From positions 1 through 64,000 of the forward strand of contig QCLN01000005.1 in NCBI GenBank assembly GCA_003214525.1: a DNA stretch of 64,000 nucleotides. The letters are read 5' to 3'. The notes below the pieces were generated by a model. The model saw only the letters and a list, made by a program, of their open reading frames with translations, was not told the DNA's origin and ran no database searches. Of this stretch, positions 54,164 through 62,853 are shown piece by piece. The position numbers were made by a program, and so were the translations under genes. The DNA is from Pelagibacteraceae bacterium AG-414-M23. GTDB lineage: Bacteria; Pseudomonadota; Alphaproteobacteria; Pelagibacterales; Pelagibacteraceae. Positions within the stretch are counted from its first letter, which is position 1, and every line of letters begins with the position of its first letter.

Positions 54164-54427
54164 ATGTCAAAACAAGAACAACATTGGGATAAAACTAGGA
54201 ATTTGCTTTTTATTACATTGGCAATCTGGTTTGTGTTCTCAATAGGCATCTTTCTCTTTGGAGCTGAAATGGAAGCATCTAGCTTTAGACCTCTTGGATA
54301 CCCTCTATCTTATTATATGACATGTCAAGGATCACTGGGAATTTTCGTAATACTAATCTTTTGGTTTGCGGGAAGACAAGAAAAAATAGATGAAGAATTT
54401 GGCTTCTCTGAAAGAGAGGATGACTAA
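54164..54427 (+). CDS. DUF4212 small subunit of a sodium:solute symporter
   Basis: This 87-residue protein has two membrane segments (LFITLAIWFVFSIGIFLFGA and SLGIFVILIFWFAGRQEKID) and the family pattern HWDKTRNL and SFRPLGYPLSYYMTCQGS. DUF4212 proteins are paired with the VC_2705-type sodium:solute symporter, as here. It has a strong ribosome binding site and a hairpin in front. It is directly followed by the symporter gene. Confidence 0.92.
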   Translation: MSKQEQHWDKTRNLLFITLAIWFVFSIGIFLFGAEMEASSFRPLGYPLSYYMTCQGSLGIFVILIFWFAGRQEKIDEEFGFSEREDD

Positions 54428-56248
54428 ATGATTAAAGGTAAATTTATAGATAATTTGCCACAAGTTTATGGATTATATACAGGAGGTTTCCTTGTATTCA
54501 TAATCTTAATGGCAATAGCAGAACAAGCAGGAATGTCAGCAAAATTGATAGGTATCTTTTTCGTTGCTTTCACTGTTGGTATCTATGCAATAATTGGATG
54601 GTTATCTCGTACACTTCAAGTAGATGCGTATTACGTAGCAGGAAGACAAGTTCCTACTGTATTTAATGGAATGGCGACTGCAGCAGACTGGATGTCTGGT
54701 GCATCATTCGTTGCAATGGCAGGTGGAATTTATTTTAAAGGCTACGGATATATGGCGCTTCTAGTTGGATGGACAGGTGGATATGTATTAGTTGCTTCGC
54801 TTCTAGCACCTTACCTAAGAAAATTTGGATGCTACACAGTTCCAGATTTTATAGGAACAAGGTATGGTGGAAACCTAGCAAGATTATCTGCTGTACTAGT
54901 ACTAACGGTTGCTTCATTCACTTATGTGACGGCACAAATTAACGCGACAGGAACTATTGCATCAGTTGCATTAGATATTCCATTTGGAATAGCTGTCTAC
55001 GTTGGATTAGCAAGTATATTAATGTGCTCGATGCTTGGTGGAATGAGAGCGGTTACTTGGACACAAGTTGCTCAATACATCGTATTGATTATAGCATACT
55101 TATTACCTGTATTCTGGATCAGTAATAAAATGGGTGCTGGTGTATTTCCACACTTAATGTTAGCTGATGAAGTTGCTAGAATTGCTGAGTTAGAAGCTCA
55201 GTTTGGCTTAGGAACTGTTAAAAACACTGCAGCTGATTTAGCTACAGTTCCAAAAGGCTTAGCAGGTATAACTAAGGCTCACTCTTCAGTGAATGCAACA
55301 CCTTGGGCATTTATTTCATTAGCGGTTTGTATGATGGCTGGAACAGCATCATTACCTCACGTTATGATGAGATACTTTACTACTCCAAGTGTAAAAGCAG
55401 CTAGAAGATCAGTAGGTTGGTCACTATTCTTTATTTTCCTACTTTATTCTTCTGCGCCTATGTTAGCTACTTTATCAAAACTATCATTGATGGATCCAAC
55501 CCTGGCAACAGGAATTATTGGTAAATCAATATCTGAAGTTCAAGCACTAGACTGGTACCAAAACTGGAACCAAGCAAACTTAATGTTTGTTAGCGACTTT
55601 AACGGAAATGGAACTCTAGACTTAAATGAGTTTTTCATGGGTGGTAAAGCCGTTGTGTTAGCAACTCCAGAGATCGCTGGATTACCTTATGTAATTTCAG
55701 GATTAGTTGCTGCCGGAGGTATGGCTGCTGCCATGTCTACTGCGGATGGTTTAGTTTTAGCAATTGCAAATGCTTTATCTCATGACTTGTACTACAAGAT
55801 TATTGATCCTAAAGCAGAAACTGCAAAAAGATTAATTGTTGCAAGGGTATTACTTGTAATAATTGGTTTTGCTGGAGCAACAATTGCAGCTCTTGAGATT
55901 CAAGGCATCTTAGGTTCAGTTATATGGGCTTTTGACTTTGCGATGTCAGGATTGTTCTTCCCACTTGTATTAGGTGTATGGTGGAAGAGAGCAAATGCAC
56001 AGGGTGCTGTTGCAGGTATGCTTGTTGGATTAGCTGTTGGTACTTGGTACTTAATTCATGTACGAACAGGTGGAACTCCAATATGGGGTGTAACTCAACT
56101 TACATTCGGTATACATGGAGCTTTAGCTAGCTTAGTGTCAATGGTTGTTGTTAGTTTAGCGACTAAAGCGCCAGACTCTGCTACTCAAAAGATGGTAGAT
56201 GAGGTTCGTATTCCAAGTGGTAAAACAGTACTTGGTAAACAACACTAA
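54428..56248 (+). CDS. Sodium:solute symporter, VC_2705/ActP-like (acetate type)
   Basis: This 606-residue protein has about 13 membrane segments. Motifs include YYVAGRQVPTVFNGMATAAD, MSGASFVAMAGGIYF, GLVAAGGMAAAMSTADGLVL and ALSHDLYYKI, which mark the SSS family near acetate permease ActP. An insert near residue 395 (DFNGNGTLDLNEF) has the spacing of an EF-hand calcium loop. It starts directly after the DUF4212 gene and ends before a strong terminator. Acetate is the likely substrate, fitting acsA nearby, but is not proven. Confidence 0.9.
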   Translation: MIKGKFIDNLPQVYGLYTGGFLVFIILMAIAEQAGMSAKLIGIFFVAFTVGIYAIIGWLSRTLQVDAYYVAGRQVPTVFNGMATAADWMSGASFVAMAGGIYFKGYGYMALLVGWTGGYVLVASLLAPYLRKFGCYTVPDFIGTRYGGNLARLSAVLVLTVASFTYVTAQINATGTIASVALDIPFGIAVYVGLASILMCSMLGGMRAVTWTQVAQYIVLIIAYLLPVFWISNKMGAGVFPHLMLADEVARIAELEAQFGLGTVKNTAADLATVPKGLAGITKAHSSVNATPWAFISLAVCMMAGTASLPHVMMRYFTTPSVKAARRSVGWSLFFIFLLYSSAPMLATLSKLSLMDPTLATGIIGKSISEVQALDWYQNWNQANLMFVSDFNGNGTLDLNEFFMGGKAVVLATPEIAGLPYVISGLVAAGGMAAAMSTADGLVLAIANALSHDLYYKIIDPKAETAKRLIVARVLLVIIGFAGATIAALEIQGILGSVIWAFDFAMSGLFFPLVLGVWWKRANAQGAVAGMLVGLAVGTWYLIHVRTGGTPIWGVTQLTFGIHGALASLVSMVVVSLATKAPDSATQKMVDEVRIPSGKTVLGKQH

Positions 56249-56262
56249 ATAAATATAATTTT

Positions 56263-56292
56263 AAGGGGCGATAACATTTCGCCCCTTTTAAT
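56263..56292 (+). terminator. Rho-independent terminator after the symporter operon
   Basis: A 9-bp stem (AAGGGGCGA / TCGCCCCTT) with a 7-base loop is followed by a T-rich tail (TTTTAATTT). It lies 14 bases after the symporter stop. It is the clearest terminator in the window. Confidence 0.9.
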
Positions 56293-56313
56293 TTAAATTT
56301 AAATCCTTTTAGT

Positions 56314-56664
56314 ATGTCTGCAAATTTCCATCCTTTAGTTTATATTATAGATTATATCTTAGGTGTTATAATGTGGACGCTTATAGGAAGAGTGGCAATG
56401 AATATCTTTCAAAGGGAAGATTCACAATTTTTTTTTATGAAAGTTTTTGTAAATCTGACCAATCCTCTAATCAGACTATTTAGACCTATTACCCCACAAT
56501 TTATTATAAAGCCTTTGGTGCCACTATATGTTGCATGGTTCTTCTATATGATTAGATTTTATTTAATGCCATATATTTTGGGTTATTCTGTTATGGGTAT
56601 GCTGTCTTTTCCTTTAGAAAGTGAAATAGCTCAAGAAATTTATCGAATTTTTAGTAAAAATTAA
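56314..56664 (+). CDS. Small membrane protein, distantly YggT-like
   Basis: This 116-residue protein has the segments VYIIDYILGVIMWTLIGRV and VPLYVAWFFYMIRFYLMPYI. Between them lies a loop LTNPLIRLFRPITPQFI that resembles the YggT loop (RLTDPFLIRIRRFLP in the other copy here). I recognise no named function. It lies after a terminator and about 40 bases before rpe. Confidence 0.7.
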   Translation: MSANFHPLVYIIDYILGVIMWTLIGRVAMNIFQREDSQFFFMKVFVNLTNPLIRLFRPITPQFIIKPLVPLYVAWFFYMIRFYLMPYILGYSVMGMLSFPLESEIAQEIYRIFSKN

Positions 56665-56707
56665 TTCAAATTAAAAAATAAAATTGATACTAGTAGATTA
56701 GTTATCA

Positions 56708-57367
56708 ATGAAAAAAATACAAATATCACCCTCAATTTTATCAGCTGACTTTAGTCAGTTAGGCAATGAAATTAAGCGACTTGAAGAAGGTGGAGCCGAC
56801 ATGATACATGTTGATGTAATGGATGGTCATTTTGTTCCAAATCTTACAATTGGACCACCTGTAATTAAAAGCTTAAAAAAACATACAAAGTTACCTTTCG
56901 ACGTACATTTAATGATAGACCCGGTCCATAAATATATTAAGGACTATAGTGATGCTGGGGCTGATATTATAACTTTTCATCCAGAGGCAACTGAAAATAT
57001 TTCTGAAACAATAAATTTAATTAAATCATTAAATAAGAAAGTTGGAGTTTCTTTAAATCCAGATACAGAAATAGCAGCAGCTGAAAAATATTTAGACAAA
57101 ATTGAATTAATTCTAATAATGAGTGTTTATCCAGGTTTTGGTGGTCAAAAATTTATAAGTGATGTCATTCAAAAAATTAAAGATTTAGATAAAATTAGAA
57201 AAGAACGTAAGTTAAACTTTAAAATTGAGATTGATGGTGGAATAAATTTTGAAACTTCTAAAATAGCAATTAATGCAGGTGTAGATATTTTAGTTTCGGG
57301 CACCACAATATTTAAAGAAAATAACGGAGATTTAAAAAAAAATATCAAAACCTTGAAACAAATCTAA
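56708..57367 (+). CDS. rpe: Ribulose-phosphate 3-epimerase
   Basis: This 219-residue TIM-barrel enzyme starts ISPSILSADFSQLGNEIKRL. It has MIHVDVMDGHFVPNLTIGP with the metal-binding His and Asp, PFDVHLMIDPVHKYI and SVYPGFGGQKFI, and the phosphate-binding DGGINFET. It interconverts ribulose and xylulose 5-phosphate. Its stop is directly before the start of the next gene. Confidence 0.97.
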   Translation: MKKIQISPSILSADFSQLGNEIKRLEEGGADMIHVDVMDGHFVPNLTIGPPVIKSLKKHTKLPFDVHLMIDPVHKYIKDYSDAGADIITFHPEATENISETINLIKSLNKKVGVSLNPDTEIAAAEKYLDKIELILIMSVYPGFGGQKFISDVIQKIKDLDKIRKERKLNFKIEIDGGINFETSKIAINAGVDILVSGTTIFKENNGDLKKNIKTLKQI

Positions 57368-58999
57368 ATGTTTATAAAAAGTGCCGTTTTAAACTTTGGT
57401 TCTATGTTTTTTCAAATTTTAAACCAAATAAGAAAGTTTTATTTAAACTCGCCTATTTATAATAAAAAAATATCAAAAATTGACGATAAAATTATCATAT
57501 ACAAACCAAGCCAAAGTATTTTGAACTGCTTAATTAAATTCGACAAAAAAAAATATAACATTGAAGATTTTTCATTAAATTCTGTATGGAAAGATTCTAC
57601 AAACTTAAATAATAAAAATTTTAAAAAACTTCATAGTTTTTTTTGGCTATTTACATTAGACCTTAAATCTTCAAAAAAAATTACTCAAAACATTATTTCA
57701 AATTGGATAGGCGAAAATAATAAATATAAACAGTATATTTGGGATTTAGATATCTTATCAAAAAGAATTATTGCTTGGATTTCAAACTCAAAGTTAACTT
57801 ATGAAAATTCTGAAACAGAATATAAATTACATTTTAACAGTCTAATTAAAAAACAAACAAATCATTTAATAAACGAAGTAAAAAGATCAGAAAGATTAGA
57901 TGATAAGATAATCGTTAGTACTGCTATAATTTTAGTTGGTTTGAGTTATGGTGATTTATATTTTCTCAAGTTTGGGATTGATCTTTTAAAAAAAATATTA
58001 AGTTTCTCATTGGACTCCAATAATTTTCCTAAATCTAGAAATTTAAGACAATTAGTTTTATATTTGAAATACTTGATCATAATTAGAGAACTTTTTAAAG
58101 AATCTCAAACAAATATTCCTGAATTTTTAGATGAAGCAATTTTTTATCTTGGAAAATCATACAATTTGTTATGTGGAAATAAAAAAAATGGAATGTTATT
58201 TAATGGTAATTTTCAAGACTCAAATAAAGAATTTGATGATTATTTAAATTTTCATAAATATAAATTTAAAGATGATTCCAATGAAGCTGGTGGTTATGTA
58301 GTTTTAAAAAATAAAAAATCCTCATTAGCTATTGATCTTGGAAAGGTTCCAGAAAAAAAATTTTCCAAAGATTATCAGGCCGGAGTATTTTCTTTTGAAT
58401 TTAATTATTCTGGAGAAAAAATAATTACAAATTCTGGTTATTTTCAAGATTATAAACATCAATTGAATATTATATCTAAGTCTACCGCCTCTCATTCAAC
58501 CTTAATTTTAAATAATACTTCTAATGTAAGATTCGAGAGAAATAAAAATGGAAATATGCTGGTAAGTAAAAATTTTAAAATTTTAAATAAAGAAATTATA
58601 TCTGAAAAAAACTTTTGGTTAATAAAAGCTTCACATGATGCTTATTCTAAATCTAATGGGGTGTTACATGAAAGAAAACTTAAATACTTTCATAATAATA
58701 ATAAGCTAGAAGGTTGCGACAAACTAATAAAAACTAAAAATTTTATGTCTAGTAATTTTGAATTAAGATTCCATTTGCTGCCCAATACAAAGTTAACAAA
58801 ATTATTAAATAATGAGAGTATATTAATTGAAAGTAATAATGCAGGTTGGAAATTTACTTGTAAAAATCATAATATAGATATTGAAACAGGATTATATTTT
58901 GGAATGAAAAATAAGTATTTAGAAAATAAAAACATACTTGTGTCTGGCTTAACTCTTCCAGAGGAACAAAATATTATTTGGGAAATAGCAAAGATATGA
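57368..58999 (+). CDS. Heparinase II/III family protein
   Basis: This 543-residue protein has an alpha-helical N-terminal part and a C-terminal part with EAGGYVVLKNKKSSLAIDLG, QAGVFSFEFNYSGEKIITNSG and STASHSTLILNNT. These are typical of the heparinase II/III-like C-terminal domain found beside purH in alphaproteobacteria. The family includes polysaccharide lyases, but the substrate here is unknown and no signal peptide is evident. It overlaps purH in an ATGA and directly follows rpe. Confidence 0.85.
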   Translation: MFIKSAVLNFGSMFFQILNQIRKFYLNSPIYNKKISKIDDKIIIYKPSQSILNCLIKFDKKKYNIEDFSLNSVWKDSTNLNNKNFKKLHSFFWLFTLDLKSSKKITQNIISNWIGENNKYKQYIWDLDILSKRIIAWISNSKLTYENSETEYKLHFNSLIKKQTNHLINEVKRSERLDDKIIVSTAIILVGLSYGDLYFLKFGIDLLKKILSFSLDSNNFPKSRNLRQLVLYLKYLIIIRELFKESQTNIPEFLDEAIFYLGKSYNLLCGNKKNGMLFNGNFQDSNKEFDDYLNFHKYKFKDDSNEAGGYVVLKNKKSSLAIDLGKVPEKKFSKDYQAGVFSFEFNYSGEKIITNSGYFQDYKHQLNIISKSTASHSTLILNNTSNVRFERNKNGNMLVSKNFKILNKEIISEKNFWLIKASHDAYSKSNGVLHERKLKYFHNNNKLEGCDKLIKTKNFMSSNFELRFHLLPNTKLTKLLNNESILIESNNAGWKFTCKNHNIDIETGLYFGMKNKYLENKNILVSGLTLPEEQNIIWEIAKI

Positions 59000-60534
59000 G
59001 AATTAAATCGGCTTTAATTTCTGTTTCAAATAAAGAAAAACTTAATGATATTTTAAAAGTATTAAAAAAATTTAATATAAAATTGATAAGTTCAGGAGGA
59101 ACTTATAAAAAAATTAAGTCACTTGGATATAAATGTGTAGAAGTTACAGATTTTACAGGTTTTCCAGAAATTTTAGATGGAAGAGTAAAGACTCTGCATC
59201 CCAAAATACATTCTGGGATACTCTATAAAAGACAAAAAAAAAGTCATAAAAAAGTAATAAAGAAGTTTAATTTTGAAAGTATAGATTTAGTTGTTACAAA
59301 TTTTTATCCTTTTGATAAAACAATTAAGCAAACTAGAAATCATAAAAAAATTATTGAAAATATTGATATTGGTGGCCCAACTTTAGCAAGAGCTGCTGCA
59401 AAAAACTATGAAGATGTTGTTGTTATTACAAAAATTAAACATTACAAAAAATTAGTTGATGAATTAAATTTCTTTAAAGGTAAAACTTCATTGCAATTTA
59501 GAGAAAAAATGTCTCAAGAAGCATTTTTTGAAACAGCGAGTTATGACTCAATAATTTTTAATTATTTTAGTAGATTTTCAGAAGAAAAAATTCCTGAAAA
59601 ATTATTTGTTAAGGCAAATTTAATTCACAAATTAAGGTATGGTGAAAATCCTCACCAATTTGGAGCTATTTATGGAAATGAAGAGGAATTTAAAATAAAA
59701 AAATTGCATGGAAAAGAATTAAGCTACAATAATTATAATGATATTTTTGCATGTTTGAGTTTAGCAAAAACATTACCAAAAAATAGAGGCACTGTGATTG
59801 TTAAACATGCTAATCCATCAGGTGTATCAATAGAAAATGATCACTTAAAAAGCTACTTTTCTGCAATGTATTGTGATCCTATAAGTGCTTTTGGAGGGAT
59901 TGTAGCCTGTAATTATAAAGTAAGCTTAAAAATTGCAAAAGAAATAATAAAGAATTATTACGAAGTAATTATTGCAAATGGTTTTGATAAAAAAGCAATA
60001 AAATTATTAAAAAACAAAAAAAATCTTAGATTAATTGATGCAACTAAAGTTAAGTCTGAGAAATATAATAAGATAGTTTCTACAATGAATTCTTTATTGG
60101 TACAAACAAATGATAATGAAGTCTTTGATAAGAATAATTTTAAGGTTGTTTCAAAAATTAAACCATCAAAAAAATTGATGGAACAACTAATATTCTCATT
60201 TAATGTGTGTCGCTCAGTAAAATCTAATGCAATTGTAATTTCTCAAAATAACAAAACATTAGGTATCGGATCGGGCCAGCCTAGTAGGTTAGATAGCTGT
60301 AAAATTGCTATAGAAAAGATGAAAAAATTCAAAAAATTTAATAACAAAAATCCTATAGTCGCCGCCTCTGATGCTTTTTTTCCATTTGTTGATGGAATTG
60401 AAAGTCTTGTTCAATCAGGCATAACTGCTATCATTCAACCACATGGATCTATAAAAGATAAAGAAATAATTAAATTTGCTAATGATATGGGTATTGTCTT
60501 AATATTTTCTAAATCAAGACATTTCAGACACTAG
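58996..60534 (+). CDS. purH: Bifunctional AICAR transformylase/IMP cyclohydrolase
   Basis: The ATG at 58996, in an ATGA overlap with the previous stop, gives MRIKSALISVSNKEKL and 512 residues. The track start is a TTG six codons upstream. The IMP cyclohydrolase part has LISSGGTYKKIKSLGY and GRVKTLHPKIHSGILYKR. The transformylase part has VKHANPSGVSIEN, DPISAFGGIVACN, GIGSGQPSRLDSCKIA and SDAFFPFVDGIE. It performs the last two steps of purine synthesis, using formyl-THF. Confidence 0.97.
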   Translation: MRIKSALISVSNKEKLNDILKVLKKFNIKLISSGGTYKKIKSLGYKCVEVTDFTGFPEILDGRVKTLHPKIHSGILYKRQKKSHKKVIKKFNFESIDLVVTNFYPFDKTIKQTRNHKKIIENIDIGGPTLARAAAKNYEDVVVITKIKHYKKLVDELNFFKGKTSLQFREKMSQEAFFETASYDSIIFNYFSRFSEEKIPEKLFVKANLIHKLRYGENPHQFGAIYGNEEEFKIKKLHGKELSYNNYNDIFACLSLAKTLPKNRGTVIVKHANPSGVSIENDHLKSYFSAMYCDPISAFGGIVACNYKVSLKIAKEIIKNYYEVIIANGFDKKAIKLLKNKKNLRLIDATKVKSEKYNKIVSTMNSLLVQTNDNEVFDKNNFKVVSKIKPSKKLMEQLIFSFNVCRSVKSNAIVISQNNKTLGIGSGQPSRLDSCKIAIEKMKKFKKFNNKNPIVAASDAFFPFVDGIESLVQSGITAIIQPHGSIKDKEIIKFANDMGIVLIFSKSRHFRH

Positions 60535-60872
60535 TCTATTTTGTCTACTTTTGCAGCTAAAACGAAATCACTCTCATGCAATCCTTTAATTGCATGTGTA
60601 AAAATTTTAATTTTAGCATACCCCCATCCAAACCATATATCAGGATGATGGCCTTCCTTCTCAGCTATTTCTCCAACTTTATTGATAAAGCTTTGGCTTT
60701 CTAAGAAATTTTTGAATTTAAATTCTTTTATTAAATAAAAGATTTTATCATCATCTGCCTTTACTTCCCATCCATCAACCATTTTTAGATATTTATGTAT
60801 TTCAGTAATATCAAAACCAGGAATTCCACCTTCACAAGGTATACATTTTTTTTTTGATAAATCTTCTTCCAT
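60531..60872 (-). CDS. phhB: Pterin-4a-carbinolamine dehydratase
   Basis: This 113-residue protein has the PCD/DCoH motif: EKEGHHPDIWFGWGYAKIKI followed by THAIKGLHESDFVLAAKVD. The His-His-Pro and the later His residues of the active site are kept. It regenerates pterin cofactors or takes part in pterin metabolism. It converges on purH with a four-base overlap. The tRNA-Gly gene ends 13 bases before its start on the same strand, so one transcript may hold both. Confidence 0.93.
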   Translation of the reverse strand: MEEDLSKKKCIPCEGGIPGFDITEIHKYLKMVDGWEVKADDDKIFYLIKEFKFKNFLESQSFINKVGEIAEKEGHHPDIWFGWGYAKIKIFTHAIKGLHESDFVLAAKVDKID

Positions 60873-60885
60873 ATTAAAAATAAAC

Positions 60886-60960
60886 TGGAGCGGGCAATGG
60901 GACTTGAACCCACGACCTTCTCGTTGGCAACGAGACGCTCTACCACTGAGCTATGCCCGC
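60886..60960 (-). tRNA. tRNA-Gly (anticodon GCC)
   Basis: On the minus strand the acceptor stem GCGGGCA pairs with TGCCCGC. The D-arm holds AGCTCAGTGGTAGAGC, the anticodon stem CTCGT/ACGAG encloses TTGCCAA (anticodon GCC), and the T-arm is GTGGGTTCAAGTCCCAT. The CCA end is encoded (TGG on the plus strand at 60886-60888). A promoter lies upstream. Confidence 0.98.
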
Positions 60961-60974
60961 TTATTAATTAAGAT

Positions 60975-61003
60975 ATTATAGTTAGAGGTTTTATTAATTA
61001 CAA
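60975..61003 (-). promoter_or_regulatory. Promoter of tRNA-Gly
   Basis: On the minus strand TTGTAA (61003-60998) and TATAAT (60980-60975) are exactly 17 bases apart. Transcription would start about eight bases before the tRNA. This is the best-formed sigma70-type promoter I see in the window. Confidence 0.65.
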
Positions 61004-61057
61004 GCAACATTAAAATTATAAATTTAAATTAAAATAAAATAATCTATAATAAATTTA

Positions 61058-61693
61058 ATGAATCAGTTTCCAAATAAAATACCTGTTTTTCCATTATCCA
61101 ATTTCATAGTTTTTCCAAACACAACAGTTCCATTAAACATATTTGAGCCTAGATATTTAAAAATGACCGAAGATGCTATTGCTAGCAATAGATTGATTGG
61201 AATGATACAACCAAAAAAAATTGGGGACTCAAAAAATCCAGATTTATTCGATGTAGGTTGTATTTGTAAGATAGTTAGTTTTAATGAAACAGAAGATGGA
61301 AGATATATAATTATTCTTAAAGGACTTAATAGATTTAAAAAAATCAATGAGATTGAAAACAAAAAAATATATAGAGAGCTGAATGTTGATTACAATTTAT
61401 ATATCAATGATAAAAATTCAGAAAAAGAATATTTTGAATTTTCAAAAATAGAAAAAATTTTAGAAGAATTGAAATTATTATTTAAAAAACGTGGATACGA
61501 AATAAACTGGAATGATCTAGAAGGACAAAGTGTTTATCAAACATTGTCAGCCTTATCAATGGCTTCACCTTTTTCAATTCTTGAAAAACAAATTCTTTTA
61601 GAAACGAAAAATCTTGAAGAAAGACAATTAAAGTTTAAGGAAATATTAAATACTTATAGTTCAGATTTTTCAAATATAAAAACTGTTCAGTAA
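61058..61693 (+). CDS. LON substrate-binding domain protein
   Basis: This 211-residue protein consists of the N-terminal domain of Lon protease only: KIPVFPLSNFIVFPNTTVPL, NIFEPRYLKMTEDAI, RLIGMIQPK and DVGCICKIVSFNETEDGRY. There is no AAA+ or protease part. Such proteins are common in alphaproteobacteria and their role is unknown. A TATAAT (61045-61050) lies only seven bases before the ATG, so the mRNA might be leaderless. The 3' end overlaps the convergent UbiH-like gene by seven bases. Confidence 0.9.
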   Translation: MNQFPNKIPVFPLSNFIVFPNTTVPLNIFEPRYLKMTEDAIASNRLIGMIQPKKIGDSKNPDLFDVGCICKIVSFNETEDGRYIIILKGLNRFKKINEIENKKIYRELNVDYNLYINDKNSEKEYFEFSKIEKILEELKLLFKKRGYEINWNDLEGQSVYQTLSALSMASPFSILEKQILLETKNLEERQLKFKEILNTYSSDFSNIKTVQ

Positions 61694-62790
61694 TTTAAAT
61701 TTCCTTGATTTGCAAATTTAATTCCTAACTCTTTTAATTTTTGATTTTTGTTAATGAAAGAAAAAATTTTTTCTGAAATATTTTTAGGAACAAAATTTTT
61801 ATTATATTTAAAAAACTCATATATGAAATCAATCCCAAATGAAAATATTGAATTATAGCTTTTAGATTTTTTTTCAAATTCCTTGTAAATACTATTATCA
61901 ATACTCAATCCTAAATTTATCTTTTGATCTAAAATTTCATTAAATTTAATTATATCCCTAATGGTCATATTAAAACCTTGTCCTGCTAATGGGTGTATAG
62001 AGTGTATTGAATCTCCAAAAAAAAGAACATTTTTATAGTAATATTTTTTAGGTAATTTTAGTTTTAAATTAAAACTTTCAACTTTCTCATGAGATAGTAT
62101 TTTATATGATGGATTAAATTTTTTAATTAAATTTAAAATTTCATTTTCTGATATTTTTTCTTTTTTCTTAATTTCAAATGAAAAAACAACTGAAGTAGAT
62201 TTATTTGATAAAGGAAGGAAGGCAATTGGACCGTATTCTGTAAAAATTTGTACTGCTTTATTATTAATAACTTTTGTATGGTTAATTATAGTAGTGAATG
62301 CTTTGTTATGATAATTTTTATAAATTTTCTTTTTTAAAAATTTTTCTGTTAAAATATTTGAACTTTCACAATTTATAATTAATTGAAATTTTTTTTGATT
62401 TGTCAGTAAAATAAAGTCAGAGTTTTTTTTTAAATATTTAAAAGAGATATACTTATTTGACTGTGCCTTTGATCTAAAAAATGAAATTATTTTTTCATAT
62501 TTTATCATATTTAACAATGGCTTAGAATTTTTTTTAAATAAGATTTTCTCGTTTATTTTATTATTTTTAATTAAAACTTTAATTTCACTTATAGAATTTG
62601 TTTTTTTTGAAATATTTTTATAAAAGCTTGCTAAATATTTTAGGTTATGACCGGTTATACCCAATGATCGTGTTTTAAAATTAGGTTTAGAAGATTTTAA
62701 TGAATAAATCTCTGTGTGAAATTTTTTTTTTGATAAAATACAGGCCAAAACCAAGCTGGTAAGATTATTTCCAATTAGGCAAATTTTCAT
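61687..62790 (-). CDS. UbiH/COQ6-type FAD monooxygenase (ubiquinone synthesis)
   Basis: The ATG at 62788-62790 gives MKICLIGNNLTSLVLACILS, a nucleotide-binding start. The track start seven codons earlier is a TTG. The 367-residue protein has the UbiH-family FAD motif VLFFGDSIHSIHPLAGQGFN followed by MTIRDIIKFNEIL. The family hydroxylates the ubiquinone ring. The first dinucleotide motif is weak (GNN instead of GGG) and the sequence is very lysine-rich, so the exact ring position cannot be told. Confidence 0.82.
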   Translation of the reverse strand: MKICLIGNNLTSLVLACILSKKKFHTEIYSLKSSKPNFKTRSLGITGHNLKYLASFYKNISKKTNSISEIKVLIKNNKINEKILFKKNSKPLLNMIKYEKIISFFRSKAQSNKYISFKYLKKNSDFILLTNQKKFQLIINCESSNILTEKFLKKKIYKNYHNKAFTTIINHTKVINNKAVQIFTEYGPIAFLPLSNKSTSVVFSFEIKKKEKISENEILNLIKKFNPSYKILSHEKVESFNLKLKLPKKYYYKNVLFFGDSIHSIHPLAGQGFNMTIRDIIKFNEILDQKINLGLSIDNSIYKEFEKKSKSYNSIFSFGIDFIYEFFKYNKNFVPKNISEKIFSFINKNQKLKELGIKFANQGNLNY

Positions 62791-62853
62791 AAAATTTTTT
62801 AATTTTACCAATAATAATTAAATGGTACAAATCAACTTATTTGATTCATTTTT

